A stretch of 64,000 nucleotides of DNA. Origin: Dryococelus australis. Lineage: Eukaryota; Arthropoda; Insecta; Phasmatodea; Phasmatidae. Shown piece by piece: positions 11,303-24,100 of the stretch. Below the pieces are notes generated by a model. It was not told the DNA's origin. It saw only the letters and a list, made by a program, of their open reading frames with translations, and searched no databases. The translations under genes and the position numbers were made by a program. The stretch is taken from the NCBI GenBank assembly GCA_029891345.1, contig CM057009.1, forward strand, positions 288,806,966 to 288,870,965, in the 5' to 3' direction. Position 1 is the stretch's first letter, and each line of letters opens with the position of its first letter.

Positions 11303-11586
11303 TAGAGGGCACCCGAATTTCGCGAATAGATTTCTGCACATGCTGGATTTCAATACACTATGAGCGTACCAGCAGTTTCCTTTTACTTATTGACGGCGTG
11401 TGTCTGTGATAAGACATTTTCTTAGTTAACTGGCCAATCAGAATTAAGTTACTCCGATACTGTACGTCTCTGATTCGTTGCCAGACACTTAATACGCGTA
11501 ACATCTAGATCACCCAATCAAAAAAGTGGATCCAAGCTGACGTACAAATATTCGTAAAATCTTTTCACGAAATTCGGGTGCCCCTA
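11303..11586. mobile_element. hAT-type MITE (family E)
   Basis: Ends 'tagagggcacccgaatttcg' and the complement 'cgaaattcgggtgcccct(a)'. Flanks gtaattac (11295-11302) and gtaataac (11587-11594) match at 7 of 8 positions. Confidence 0.85.
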
Positions 11587-11703
11587 GTAATAACATATAA
11601 GTGGAATGACGTGGCCATAAAGTACTTAAAACACAAATGTTAAAAAGCCGATTATTCTACGAACCCCAGCAGCACACGCTAGCGAGATAACGTCACTGTC
11701 CAC

Positions 11704-12570
11704 GCACTAGATCTGAATCAATGAAAATTTCACTGTTTCAATAAGTCAAACGTATCAGACTGATACAACAAACACTTCAGTGAATTTAACTGATGGACCA
11801 GCGAAAAAATTGCAATATTTATATCACTGATTGATTCAGTGACAATTCGCACTGATTCGTCAGTCATTTTTCCCACTGTTTTCTCAGTGGTTTATTTTTT
11901 GACTGATGGACCAGTGACATATCTGAGCAACTTGCTACGTCTCTAATTATTTTCGAATGATGTATCAGTGGAACTGCGTGTAAAAATGGCAGTAGAACAT
12001 CGTTTAAAATTGGCCGTTAAAAACGCGTATCAAGTGATATAACAACGAATAAACGAATAAAACTGATAATAAATAGTTTCTAAAATGCGTTTCGTCTTTC
12101 AAAACGCCATTCCAATAAAACTAAACACGATAAGCACGAGCATACAACTTTAAACTACACGATTTCACAGCAGAACTATAAGAAACGTATTTTTCTCCGG
12201 AAATGCCTGCTTGGCGTGGTAGCTCATATAGTAAGGCAACGGTCGAGAGTCACAAGTTGCGCAAGTTAAATCACAGCTACCTCCGGAACTTATTTTACTT
12301 TTTTAAATTACGGTCAACTATCGTAAATACGTTTATTCCACGTGATTATTTGCATAAATTCAATAAAAGCAATATTTTATTCGCCACTGATGTCGGCCAT
12401 CACTTGTTCGATCAATGAAATGGTGACACGTCACTTATTCAACAAGTGAAATTTTTTTACCGAAACAATCAGTGGTCTTCCACTGATTCTAAGTGGAACC
12501 ATTTTCACTGATTAGAGTGGATGAATTTCACTGCGAATTAATGGTTCCCACTGATTGGAATTCAGAGTGC
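11704..12570. mobile_element. Family H DNA transposon, copy 1
   Basis: It is paired with the copy at 46690-47738. The ends are inverted around 'tctgaatca.tg' and 'cactgattggaattcagag'. Both ends are packed with short CAGTG/CACTG-type motifs in both orientations, for example 'cactgattgattcagtg'-like blocks, as seen in subterminal transposase-binding regions. It contains a tRNA-like stretch at about 12213-12285. No transposase frame. Confidence 0.7.
12213..12285 (+). other. tRNA-like segment inside family H
   Basis: 'gcgtggtagctcatatagta' resembles a tRNA start with an A box, and the block ends near 'agttaaatcacagctacc' where a B box would lie. The equivalent part of the second family H copy (47390-47460) keeps 'gtgtgcgaatataatcc', closer to a B box. 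It is too degraded to be a functional tRNA gene. Confidence 0.35.
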
Positions 12571-12830
12571 AGGAACTTACAAGAACATAATTCGCCTATC
12601 AGCGCCTGGTAACTTACTTGCTAACTGGCAGCGCATCCAATAGAAAACAATTTTCATATCACGCAGTAGCCAGTCAGATACAAGGGCCCTCCCTTTTCCG
12701 CGCGCACCGAATTAACGGGCGAGTACGCTCATATCAAAGCAACCGCCAAGCCATTTCTATTATGTACGCTTGCCTATTCTGTGTTCCATTTCGTGCGTGT
12801 CCTTCATGAATCACCGCTGAAAATAATTAT
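12571..12830. repeat. Family F repeat
   Basis: Shares 'cgcctatcagcgcctggtaa', 'cttacttgctaactggca', 'agtagccagtcagatacaag' and 'acgctcatatcaaagcaa' with copies at 40.6 and 48.2 kb. The termini are not defined. Confidence 0.6.
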
Positions 12831-14256
12831 ATGATTTATAAACTGTAGTATAGAAAACGTCGAGGTAACATACTTCTCGAAGATAATTTTCCGAATATGA
12901 TAAAAACCTACTGGAAACTACAAATTTGATCACAACTTCGCCATAAGTAAATTTTTTCTTTAAAGTTAATGTCCCAAATACAGCTTTTCTTGAAGCAAGG
13001 CATATGTTGAGGAATATTTCATTAATCGCTTCTGTTTATGACAGAAGAATACCATGTGAAATTCTCACGAACGAATAATAGCCCTGGTCCACGGACGGAA
13101 ATTCTATATATCCCATATGAAATTGTTTGATTTTCTTTTTAACATGACTGTTTTTGGAAAGTTGTTTACCCAGACAAACTGAGTTTGCGGTAGTTGATTC
13201 CCTGTGCGTGTTAGGCGTTTTATAAGCGAATATTCATCTAGAGTGTTCTTCTGACAGTTTACAAAGAACACCAACTTATAAATTCAAATAACTTTTTACT
13301 CTTTAACTACACCAAAATGTATTTATAAGTTATATAAATTAATTAATATTTATGTTAACTATTTAAATTGCAAAATTAATTAATAAAATAAAATCGATTT
13401 GCCCTACAAAAAAGTTTTAAAACTTGTACTCCAATTTAACGTTTCTATTATGAAAATGAAAACTGGAGTTTATGAAAACCTGTACCGGCGGTAGAAATGA
13501 ATAATTAACAAACAGTTTATCTGCATGCCCAATATTAAAATAAAAAAAATAAACAGCACATTATGCTCTTGAAGAATTGAGCTGAACAATCAGTAATTTT
13601 AATATCCGAGCAACAGTAACGCGACATTGTGCGGTTTATGTGAACTAAAGAAACAATACGAAAGTGTAGTCTGCACGGATGACTGACTTTTCGGAACCAG
13701 CGAACAGTAACTAACGCACCATTAGATTTATTGCATTCTAAGTAATTGATGAAACATGTCTCTGCTAGTTGAATTATTGAAATAATTCAAGCAATAACTC
13801 TAGTTATTGTGGGACACGTTCTGCGAGCGTGGCCTATTTATTAAACAGTAGAGGCTACAAAAAATGAGTATGAAGAGAAACTACTATTAAAAACTCGTAA
13901 TTGGAGTCCGTGATGTAAGGTTTTTGCAATTGTGTCTGCTTTCATGATTTGTGTTAAGACACATAATTCGCTTTGTATTTAGCACCTTTTGTCAAGTTTT
14001 TCAATGAATACATCGTTTACCGTTCCAGAAACTTATTACATTTCACGCTAGAAGTTAAGCGTGGCTGTGTCGTATCTAGAAACAGCTCGTTCCAAGAACA
14101 TAAGTTTAAGCGAAATAACAATATCCGTTCAAAAGCAAGTTATTTAGCGGTCTGTAAGATTACTGCAACATGCTTAATGCATAGATACCATATCATTTCG
14201 GGTTGTGGTTTGACGACATGCTAGGTGATACTATAGTATATGTTATTTCCAAGTAT
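12831..14256. other. No feature recognised
   Basis: AT-rich DNA. A plus-strand frame at 13973-14224 shows no motif. Confidence 0.5.
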
Positions 14257-14264
14257 GTCATTGG

Positions 14265-14502
14265 TAGAGACCTGAAAAATTCGCGGATTCATTTTGGGAC
14301 AAGCCAGAATTAACACGTGCGTTTATATAACTTTAAAAAATGGTCCACACAGTGTTTGACACCACCTGGAAAACGGTGTCCAATTGTCGCCTTCCACTGT
14401 GACAACAGACAACCAATGTGCAGTTGAAACCGGCATATTTGTACATAAGACTGTAGAGTCTAGCCTGGAGGTCATTGATGTCACGAATTTTCCAGGTCTC
14501 TA
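14265..14502. mobile_element. hAT-type MITE (family B)
   Basis: Ends 'tagagacctgaaaaattcgc' and 'cacgaattttccaggtctct'. Flanks gtcattgg (14257-14264) and gccattgg (14503-14510) match at 7 of 8 positions. Confidence 0.85.
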
Positions 14503-14830
14503 GCCATTGGACCTCCACTCATCAATCACGCCCTGGACGAGACTGAACCAAAAGTGTACACTCGGCACTCAAGTGGCGTAACTTCGTGTGCGCTAGCCGA
14601 ACAAGAGAATGAGCTCTGACTTTGGCAGCAGCCAACCCCTGCTCGAATGGATAATGCTGATTCCAGTAGATAATTTTCCCCAGCTTTGAAAATGTTAAGT
14701 GTTTTGGAGCATAAATACTCGGGCAATTCTATTCGCAAAAAAAAAAAAACTTCTTTCTGTAACATGTACACTATCTACCAAACAGTAATTGGGCACCTGT
14801 CCACAATGTTTTCTCGGTGTTGTAACCCCG

Positions 14831-15274
14831 TTAGAATCTCGTAGGGCCACATCTTGCGGCTATAACAGCAGCCGCCCTGTCTGGCATGCTCTCTACGAGT
14901 GTTTGCAGGACATCCACGGGGATTCGTCGCCATTCCTCTTGCAACCATTCCATGAGTTGAGCAATGGATTTTGGCCGCGCCTGACGAGTCCTCACCCGGC
15001 GATCCAATTTGTCCCAAAGATGTTCTATAGGGTTGAGGTCGGGGCTCTGGGCGCACCAGTCCAATCGGCGAACATTGTTGTCGGCGTACAACTGCATAGT
15101 AGCCCTTGTAACATGGCACCTGGCATTGTCATCCTGGAAGTAACACGGGTCTATTCCGTAAAAACGCCACAATGTTGAGAGCAATTCATTATCCAGAATG
15201 TTACAATAAGCCTCTGTGTTCATGCTACCATGGACAAACACCAGCGGTCCTACGCCAAAGGCCGTGAAAAACAA
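14831..15274 (-). pseudogene. Tc1-type transposase, C-terminal half only
   Basis: The minus-strand frame of 147 residues reads as the C-terminal part of a Tc1-type DDE transposase. It starts in the 'GPLVFVHGSMNTEAYCNIL' region, has the second catalytic Asp in 'YFQDDNARCH', and has the third acidic residue in 'QSPDLNPIEHLWD', about 34 residues later. It ends 'AARCGPTRF'. The helix-turn-helix DNA-binding half and the first catalytic Asp are absent. Similarity stops abruptly at 15274, where family F/G repeat sequence begins. The frame itself has no internal stop, so truncation was recent or the frame is conserved by chance. It is non-functional as it stands. Terminal inverted repeats are not visible. 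Confidence 0.9.
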
Positions 15275-15681
15275 GTCAACTGACGTACTGAATTACCTAC
15301 CTTCACTGGTGCCAAATTACTTTTTGATAGATAGTGTACTTTCAGAGCGTCACTTTCGTTTTCTACCTTTTATGTGTATAGCTGGACGACGTAGAACACC
15401 TAACTGTATCCAAGCGGTTGCTCTCATCTTTCGGTGTGACGATAAAGCTAAGCAATTATACTTCCAACACATTCAGCCCGTATCCAGTTTAAGATACGTT
15501 GCGTCTAATCTATACGCGGCTACTCCACACATTTCTGAAGCCCTGCTAAAGTTCTACTTTCAGGATATTCCTCCGCCTCGTGGAAACTCAGCTTAACGAA
15601 GCCTATAAAATTACACCAAAGGACAGAGTACCGAATTCGTGTGCACTCAGTTGTAGTAATATTTTGTGTGAGAACTATTTC
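15275..15681 (-). repeat. Family F/G repeat, reversed, split by a MITE
   Basis: From 15515 to 15673 the reverse complement of family G is clear ('aggatattcctccgcctcgt', 'aaaattacaccaaagg', 'attcgtgtgcactca'). 15275-15515 is weaker and may be its family F-like continuation, as at 48.1-48.3 kb. The repeat resumes after 15982 ('actatttctt'). Confidence 0.55.
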
Positions 15682-15974
15682 TATGGACACCCAAATTTCG
15701 CGAATAGATTTCCGCACATGCTTTGTTTCAATACCCTACGAGCGTACAAGCAGTTTCCTTTTGCTTATTGGTGACGTGTGTGTGTGACAAGATATTTTCT
15801 AAATTGAGTAGCCAATCAGAATTAAGTTACTCCTATACTGTACGTCTCTGATTCGTGGGTAGGCACTTAAGACGCGTAACATCTAGATCACCCAATCACA
15901 AAAATGAATCTGAGCTAAAGTGTTACGAAATACAACAGATCGTGAAATCCAATCCCGAAATTCGGGTGCCCCTA
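15682..15974. mobile_element. hAT-type MITE (family E) with perfect target duplication
   Basis: Ends 'tatggacacccaaatttcgc' and the complement 'cccgaaattcgggtgcccct(a)'. The flanks are identical, actatttc at 15674-15681 and 15975-15982. The uninterrupted target is seen in the other family G copies ('agaaatagtt' on the opposite strand at 24.75 and 26.3 kb). Confidence 0.9.
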
Positions 15975-16241
15975 ACTATTTCTTTCTAGGCACTACCGAC
16001 AAAGATGCTTTTCACTAATTTTATTCATCTTTATTTTTAATGAAATATTATAATTTATAAATTAAATTAGTAAATACTGAAGTGTACGTAAAATATGATA
16101 CTTTTATGTTGATAGAGGTTAATAGATGTATGCTTGTGATACATAACATATTTAGGAAAGGACTAACAGAACTATACATACGGTGATTTTTCAAATGTTT
16201 GATTCAAAATGCGTGTAGAAACCGTGATTATACAATAATTA

Positions 16242-16662
16242 TAGGCTCTTCATGGTCAAATAAGCACTTTTAAAAGCCCTGCAAAAATCTACCTTTATAC
16301 ACGTTGTGTATTCTTCCGCCTTATGTAAAATTAACGTTTCCATGGGCCTCATCACTTTATTCATACGTCAGTGAATAGAAACTCTGAAATTATTAAGAAA
16401 GTAAATACTTTACCAATAAATTCATTTTTACACTTCAAGAAATTAATAAACAGAAAGTGAAATAAATAATTATAAGGAATCACAAATGGTACTTAACACG
16501 TTTTATTCCACGTTAAGATATGGAACTACTTTACAATCCATCCTTACCAACTTTACAGGGCGAATGACACTCAGTGCGCCCATTAAAATACGTGCATTAA
16601 GGTGCAGTGACATTTTTCTAATGTTCATTTCTAAAGTGCTCACTTTATCGTGAACGACCTTT
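16242..16662. mobile_element. Family D MITE, long form
   Basis: Ends 'taggctcttcatggtcaaat' and 'ctttatcgtgaacgacct'. The body is collinear with the copies at 4.7, 7.3, 30.5 and 38.2 kb. Confidence 0.8.
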
Positions 16663-17192
16663 ATCTACACAGCACATAGTTAGAGACGATTGCTTATCGT
16701 GTGAAAAGTTACATGTTTGCTTGGATTCGACGCTCGGTTCACACTTCCGACTGTTTTCTTTTGTTGTTGCCTATCGTGCATGTGTGATGCTACTATTCCA
16801 ATTCATTGAGCAAATGAAACCAGAACGTTTGTGGTCGGTCGACGAAGAACTAAGCTGAGTTAAAATCTTTAGCAGACAGTTCTAAAAGAATAAATAATCT
16901 ATAGTGTTATATAAGATATGGTGGCTCAGGGATTTTTCGTTCCTTTTCAGCGTGTCTACAAATAGCAGAAAATTGCGGATATCAAAAGAAATCTTTCATT
17001 TGGGAGAGATATTCATTTTAAAGAGTAGGTATATTCCTCAGTTTCATCACACTTGTAGTTTATAGTATCCTTTATATATAATACAGTGTAAGTAATGGAA
17101 CGATTTGAAATGAACGAGAGTTTAAATGTAATGTCAAATAAAATTTTTGTTTTAAATAATACCCAGGCAGGGAATAATAAAAAAAATTGGGT
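16663..17192. other. No feature recognised
   Basis: AT-rich sequence with no supported feature. Confidence 0.5.
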
Positions 17193-17835
17193 TTGGTTGT
17201 GTTGGGGACACGACCGTTTATTTTTTGCGTTAATACGTCTACGTTGACGCGCTCGGACGCCTTGGTGTTTATTTTACGTTCCCGGCACCGCTTCACTCGG
17301 TAATATGGGGTTTTATGGGTATCACTGGACTGCTTTTAAGATTCCCTTTCCAACCGTATACAATTTCTGTATTTTGACTTAACTTTTTGACGAGCATAGG
17401 CCGAAATTGTGTTAAGGATTCTTAGTTTTTTTTACATCAAACTGATAAAATTTCACCATATACACGCCACACAAATGGCTTTTATACAAACAATCAATTG
17501 ATCTTGACGAGAGTTGCCGATTGAAACTTAAACGAGCGTCGTAGATTCTCCTAGTCAACAGTTATACTACGCGGAAGTTATGAGACGCGGCGAAATTAAG
17601 TCAAAATTTCACCCCCTCCCCCCTCACCCACACAAACCACTCCCGCCCCTTGCGATGATTAGTAGTCCTCATTCAACGTAGCATTGCCTTTGGTCCTTTG
17701 GCAATCCAGTGGTGTAATTGAATTTTTGAATGTAGACGATAGATTTGGAGCTTCAATTCCAATATATGTCCCCCGAATTTGTTATCATCATATTTTCTGG
17801 ATTTCCACCCACTATGGTTGCAAATTTAAAGACGT
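17193..17835. repeat. Family I repeat, copy 1
   Basis: Collinear with 48793-49430 over about 640 bp. Shared blocks are 'tgttggggacacg.ccgttt', 'gttcccggcac.gcttcactcg', 'ttttgacgagcataggccga', 'atactacgcggaagttatga' and 'gaatgtagacgatagatt.gg'. The class of element is unknown, and the copies have no clear termini. Confidence 0.7.
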
Positions 17836-17879
17836 AATTACGTCAAAAACAAATGTGAAAGGGGCTTTTCATACAGCGA

Positions 17880-18112
17880 AATCCAGTCACACACGCCAGC
17901 AAAATGGCGCCACTGGCCAGCAAAATAGAGCAGCGCCTATCACCAGTCAGCGGCATGTAACATACTTGCCAGCCAGCTGCCCAGCCAATAGCGTATATTT
18001 CGTAGAACTTGATAGCCTATCATAGAGTCTGTCTCGGTCATTTAGCAGGCGGGTACGACTATTAGCTACCCATTTTCACTTCCGCGTTCTTATCTATTCT
18101 GTGATACAGGGT
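17880..18112. repeat. Family F repeat
   Basis: 'cgccagcaaaatggcgcc', 'gccaatagcgtatatttcg' and a closing 'ttcttatctattctgtgata' match the copies at 38.6 and 40.6 kb. Confidence 0.6.
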
Positions 18113-18117
18113 CAAAA

Positions 18118-18331
18118 TACTCGTCTCCCATCCAGGCGAACCGAGTTCGGTTCCCGACAATGTTGCTCCAGGATTTTCTCACGTGGGAATCGTACTGGAC
18201 GAAGCCCCTGGGTGACGGGTTTTCTCGGGGATATCCAATTTCCCCCGCCCTCGTATTCCGGCAATGCTCCACACTCACCTCACTTTATCCTCATCGGTTC
18301 GCGTGACCTCGTTGTGAAGAGCCGCCAAAAT
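18118..18331 (+). mobile_element. tRNA-derived SINE
   Basis: The plus-strand copy has 'gttcggttcccgac' at the B box, the 'cacgtgggaatcgtactgga' block, 'gggttttctcggggat', and the end 'cctcatcggttcgcgtgacc..gagccgcc'. Confidence 0.8.
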
Positions 18332-19862
18332 CTATCGAATAAACTCTTCACTGTGTTCATGATTGAGAGGGTTTGGGAAATACATTTGTAAATTAATAAT
18401 AGGTAAAGCCTTCGCTCCAAGCTTTAAATCTTTTGTTGGCAGAGAGGCCCTGTTGTATTTTTTGTGCCTATGGTGATCGTAAAACATGCGCTGTACATTT
18501 ACAGACTTTTTTTTCATAAATTTCGTAAATTTGGCCCCTAGGTCGGTTTACGACGCAATCCGCACATTAGTGATGCAAAGCGAATTGCTGTACACGGGTG
18601 GAACAAGGCGCACACGTAGGTAGAGAATAGATAATAATTTATGTGACGCACAAATCACACAGATATAACTGCTTTCCTGGCACTCGCTACAAATGCCACC
18701 TTCCCCGCTACACTCGTGATTAACTGTAAATACCGTGGAAAAGAACAGATAAAATCACTGCGTTATAGACAATCAGAGAAAATGTCCGCCGACTTCAAAG
18801 GAACCACTGGCCATTTCGCCCTTGTGACACTTTACTACATGCTTCATAGCTACAGCCGGCCCAGGCACGATATTTGTAGGGCAGCGTGCATTTTTGCGTC
18901 CTTGCGTAAATTGGTGTTCTTGCGCATTTCCTCATTAACTGTAATAGCTTTTTCCTTTTTTTTTTTTATTTTATCTACATCAACTTAGGAAGTACAACAC
19001 ACTCATTAAAAGACGTGGAAGCGTGTATAAGAGCTAAGAAGTTGAAAAAAGTCTGCGTATTCACATTCCCTGAAAAGTAGGTCACTGGAAGGGGAGCTTG
19101 TAGCTTGGTTCGCTCATTTGACGAATGACGAACCAGAATTTTATGACTATTTTCGTATGACGCTGTCAACATCCAAATACTATTCATGCTATTGGAGAAT
19201 GATTTTAAGGAAATAACGGTATCATTTGTCGGCTTGCCATTTAAACTAAACAGCATAGTGCCAATCTGGAATTTCATGAAGCAATCATCAGACTCTCGTC
19301 CGGGGGAGGGGGGAAATTGAATGTAACTACTTCCGCCAAACTCTGATCCGCCCCGAGCAGACGCGATATGTGTGGCGAGGCGTTTAGGCAGCACCCTATT
19401 AGAACGGTCCGTACTTGATCTTGGCACTTGGTTGATTCAACAGAAGGGAGAAGACCTTGAGGGACTTCCATCTTCTCCGGGGGAAGTAAATTAGCAGTGA
19501 AAGCTTACACAGCTCCACTGTCACGGAAGGTACGCACGGGTGTGGGTAGAGCCTCGAATAGGTAACAGGTGTCCTGAGTGATTGAGTGCTCTCAGAACGC
19601 GGTGACATGCTTCTCCTATAGCAGAACCAGGGAAAGGCTTTATGGATCCGTTCGGATACTGATCGTTCTGAAAGTTGCTGCGCTTATCGGGTGTACCTCT
19701 ATCCTTCAGTCTTGGCGGCTGAAGCGCGCGGATATACCGACTTGGCAAGAACGTTGCATTAGAACGCAGGAAAAACACAATACAATGTAATTGATTAACT
19801 AAAAAGCTATCTAAACGTTGTGGCGTATGGTGTAGTCTCCATAAGTGCTAAAAAAATAGCTT
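18332..19862. other. No gene recognised; a GC-richer block at ~19270-19770
   Basis: Minus-strand frames of 150 and 85 codons (18975-19427 and 19521-19778) overlap this GC-richer block. I see no domain, no splice borders that I trust and no second copy, so I do not call them. A transposon UTR or an unrecognised exon are both possible. Confidence 0.35.
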
Positions 19863-19930
19863 TACTCTAAATCTGAATCAGTGGTGAATTCACTGTTTCC
19901 TCTCGAAAGAAATGAGAGATCACGTTCCTA
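19863..19930. mobile_element. Family H terminus, fragment
   Basis: 'actctaaatctgaatcagtg' is identical to the left end of the 46.7 kb copy; the match fades within about 60 bp. It is a solo end. Confidence 0.6.
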
Positions 19931-20445
19931 AGTGATTTTCTTTTAATGACATGTATTTCGCTGAAGCTGTCCGTATTACATAATAAATAAATAAATAAAT
20001 CTTAGTATGCAAAAATAAGTTGAACTCTTTGTGTATATCAAAGAAAATCATTTTTGACGCGGTTCTAATTACATATACAAAAGCTTGCTTAAATTTAAAG
20101 ACACTAAGCTAAGCTAAGCTTAGATTATAAAATTGTTTCTTCATAAATTTTTGTTTTATTGCAATATTAATTTCCGTCATATCAAAAGAAAACTTTTCCT
20201 TGAGCTTGTTTTGTACAGACGAAAGAAATGCTGCTGCATACAAAAGAAAAGGGCCAAGGTATATTAAAACTTTTATTTCGTTCTTTGTAGTATTTTAGTG
20301 CCTGAAGAAACTTCTCAAATGGCATGTCAACAAATAACTAATTCTTTAGATCATCGACAAATTAGTTTTACCTTCAAAATGCATGAATTGAGTTTATCAC
20401 AAAGGACACTGGCGAATTATTGTAACTCCAATACAAAGGCATCAT

Positions 20446-20447
<2 letters not shown>
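19931..20447. other. No gene recognised; short (AAAT)n tract
   Basis: An ataa/aaat tract lies at about 19981-20002 and 'ctaag' is repeated four times at 20105-20122. Nothing else. Confidence 0.5.

Positions 20448-20498
<51 letters not shown>
20448..20498. repeat. (TA)n microsatellite
   Basis: About 25 uninterrupted TA units. Frames reading Tyr-Ile runs across it are artefacts. Confidence 0.95.
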
Positions 20499-20500
<2 letters not shown>

Positions 20501-20671
20501 AAAAATTTTATTGTCCAAATTTACTTTGGAATTCTCCATATGTAATGATTTTTCTGCAACATAATATACTTTACATAGCCAACAAAGTGTTTTTAGAAGA
20601 GTGTAGTAGGGGTGCCTATTTTTCATGTTGTACTCCAGAACACTTTAGCTAAGATCAGCTGTCGTGATAGG

Positions 20672-20954
20672 TAGGGATGGAAAAATTTTGCGATTTCAAT
20701 GACCTGTAGGTTAGACTCCACACTTCTTTATATAGTCGAGCCTCAGATGTTTGTTCATTGGCTGCTACCCCCAGTGTTGCCCACACGTGACAATATGTGA
20801 TTCGCTTCTTGCACCCTTACAAGTCTGCTGTTGGATCAGTGTCGTCTAGAGTGTGCATAATGAAGTCAGATCCAATAGCAAAGGTGACTTCAGTGTACAC
20901 GTGTTAGAAATCTATTTTGTCCTGAAATGAATTCGCGAAATTTTTCTATCCCTA
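20672..20954. mobile_element. hAT-type MITE (family C) with perfect target duplication
   Basis: Ends 'tagggatggaaaaattttgc' and 'cgcgaaatttttctatccct(a)'. Identical 8-bp flanks gtgatagg at 20664-20671 and 20955-20962. The body contains 'tgacctgtaggttagactcc', linking it to family B, and 'ttgttcattggctgc', shared with the copy at 50.2 kb. Confidence 0.9.
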
Positions 20955-20974
20955 GTGATAGGATGCTTTTTATT

Positions 20975-21172
20975 CTTACTCATCTAAGCTGCCTGTTCAT
21001 GAACCACGAACATTCAATACCGGGTTATATTAGTTCATATTTTCCCACTCATGCAGTCACAAAGACGCGCAGCCAATAACCAAGGAACGACGCAGGGGTG
21101 CTTGTAGGAAGTTGCAGTGCATTTAACCTACGCAAAATCTTTTCGCAAAAACCGGGGTTCTTCTCATAAGCA
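20975..21172. mobile_element. Family E MITE, right part
   Basis: 'cgcaaaatcttttcgcaaaaaccgg' near 21132-21156 is the family E right end, and 'cagtcacaaagacgcgcagcc' is its interior. The left terminus is not recognisable. Confidence 0.45.
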
Positions 21173-24100
21173 ATAATATTTTAGTCGACTTGAATATATG
21201 TAAAATGGCTCTGATATGTCGCGAAAATTTCGAGGCCTTGCTAGGTAAATCCATATTGAAACTCGGAAAAATATGAACAGCCAGTTATTATTAGCAGCAG
21301 GGTGCTCTTTTACAGCTGATGTCCCCAAGAAAAAAAATTCGCATGAAATAACAAACATTTACACTTCTACAGGGTGCGATATTGTTTTTAAAATGAGTTA
21401 TAGGAGACCAGCTCGTTTTTAAGGTTTTTTCTTGTATTTGAACTGCACGCATATTTAATTTTAGCATGAATTTCGGAGTCAGTGATTATCCCATTTTACA
21501 ACTTTTGTAAATATTTTACTTACACGTCACAGATGATGGTTATTTGGCCAGTAATGAACACATATGCACAGTGAGTAATATATAAAACTTTCATAGGAAG
21601 TAGTTTTAATGCTATTCACTCGAAACAACAGGAATGCGCCTTATAACATAAATACCTCAATTGTAAGAGTCACCATTCGTTGCTGAGACTGTATTCCGTA
21701 GTCTTACAAACAGCTGTTGCCAATAAACCTCAACCACCAACACCTGTTTGTTGGTTCCTATTTGGCAACGTGGTCCTGATACTAGTAGATTTCCAGACAA
21801 TGAATTTTCGTTGCAACGCAAAAATTCATTAATAGTTGTTCGTTACTGATACAGTTTAGCGTGTCAAGATAGTACCGATTTTTAATCTGGGCACTTGAAA
21901 TTAAGCCGGGAAGGTAAAATAAGTATACAAGTCAAATCTTATATTTGTAGGTAATATTTAGACATCGTTATAAAATGAGATGGAATGAAATTTCTTCGAC
22001 TTCAATGAATTTACAGACAATACTTTTTTTTATAATGAAATGTATGTGACTTGTTTAACCATTTAATTGACCTAACATGCTTAGAATTTTTTTGGATTCT
22101 TCAGAATAAAAGAATTTTCATATTTCTATTAATATCATATTATTTAGATGCATCTTTTCTGAAAAATATATTACAACAGAATTGTTTCCCTTCATATTAC
22201 TGGTCTCATACATTTATTTATGTCTGGTTTATTTTATTGATTTGTTTTATAAACATTTGCGTTTATATGCGTTTTTTTGAAAACTTATTGCATAATTCAC
22301 ATTCCAACACTTACTCGGCATATAAATGCGTATATATATATAGTGTCATTGCCTCACTCAACTGGGACCTCAAGGAACAGACTTTCCTCCCAAAGAATAA
22401 TTTTACCTTGGGAATATGATCTGAATTCGAGAAAAAAATATACACTGTCTTTGTGTAAAAAATGTGTCTTACCGATAAGTTACAAACACCTTTTAATTGC
22501 TATTTTAATATTTAAGATAGCTTCTCCTTGTATTGCAAGGAAATGCCTGTTCCTTTACATGTCTTAATATTTTCCTGTATTATCTTGCAAAAAATTTTCA
22601 TTAGTTTCTAATGGAAAGTTACCGCAGATTTGTGGGGTACTATTCCTTTTGGCGTAGATGTAATATGCTTGCGTTGCATGTAAGGGAAATTTATTTTCAT
22701 TTTCTTACTGAGCAGTTTGTAGTTCCAAAAGGCCGTCGACAGGTCATCCATCGTTAGCAAAGAGTGTCCTGGAAACTTAGTCTGTGTTTAGTTTCTATGC
22801 ATTGTCGATTGCCTGCGACATTAAATTAAAGTTAAGCATCCAAGAAATTACACAAATACAAGTCAGACATCGTGATTGTAGAATTGAGTACGATGATAAA
22901 ACCAAGTTTCGTGTTGGCATTATAATATTTTGCTTCATATCATACATTTATGAGAGACTAACTGAAAATAACAACAAAAATATTATTGTGTTACTGTCTC
23001 CAGCATAATTTTTTGCCACTAAACAAAGTTATTGAAAAAAAAAGTATTTATTTTCAAAACAATGATTTTATATCGCATCTTATATCATTTGTATTAAATT
23101 ATGTATGCAAAGAAATAGCGACGTAATTTCCGTATTAATTATCACCCACAGTAAATTCCACCGCATTCAGGTTAGAAAAGAAAACACCATTGGTTAATTA
23201 ATGCAAGCGATTTCCATGGCATGAAGTGTCTTCAGCGAACAAGGTCACAGGTTAGGACCTCCGGTAAGCCAGTGATATATGTGTCGTTACAGATTTTACA
23301 TTAGTTCAGTGAGAGTAGTCCTCTGATTAGATTCTGGCATTGCAGAGGTGGCATTTGAACGATATCAAAATAAAATAAATATCTGAAGTGTGTAATAACT
23401 TGTAGTTTTTGTATTTATTTAATTATAAAACAGTATTAGTTAAGGAGAAATCTCCAAGACTACCGAATTTTCAAAAACAACACGCATTTAATTGTTGAAT
23501 ATGTATCGTCAGATGCAAAGCCATAGTTCACATATTTACGGAACACAAAAACGAAACACACGTTTTGCAGGAAAAACAGTTTTTTAAAACCCTTAATTGT
23601 TCCAATTAATGAACAAGATCACTAAATTGAACCACAGGTCTCTTTAACTATACCACTTAGATAATGTTATGTTTTATAAGTTTAGGAGATGCTACTTTGA
23701 TAAAACTATTTGAAAAATGATTTTCACTCTTTTATTAACACCAGCACATTTATAATGTACTACTGTATAGATTACACTTTTAACGCTCTCTCATTTGTTG
23801 AAATCTCCCTCTGTAAAATTACAATGCATTTTATTTACTTTTCAATTTATTATTTTTTAACCTATGTTTGTTCAGAATCAGGTTTTCTTTGACATAAGAA
23901 CACGCTTTTCTTCTAATTTGTATGTGATATCGTTACATTTGAATGAGCTTGTTGCGTTAATTAATATTAAGTTTCTACACTTACTTTAATATTATTTAAC
24001 TACGCTATTATCAGTGGAGTGACTTACTATGATTTTCCAATAACCCGTATATTTAAGTAAAGGAATTACTTTTTCAATAATGAGTATCCTCAGTTATACC

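Noticed and set aside
14789-15178. Plus-strand 129-codon frame
   Set aside because: Shadow of the Tc1 transposase frame on the other strand.
20298-20626. Tyr-Ile-rich ORFs on both strands
   Set aside because: Translation of a TA microsatellite.
22051-22419. 122-codon hydrophobic ORF
   Set aside because: Phe/Ile/Tyr-rich composition is what AT-rich noncoding DNA gives. No signal of a real membrane protein.
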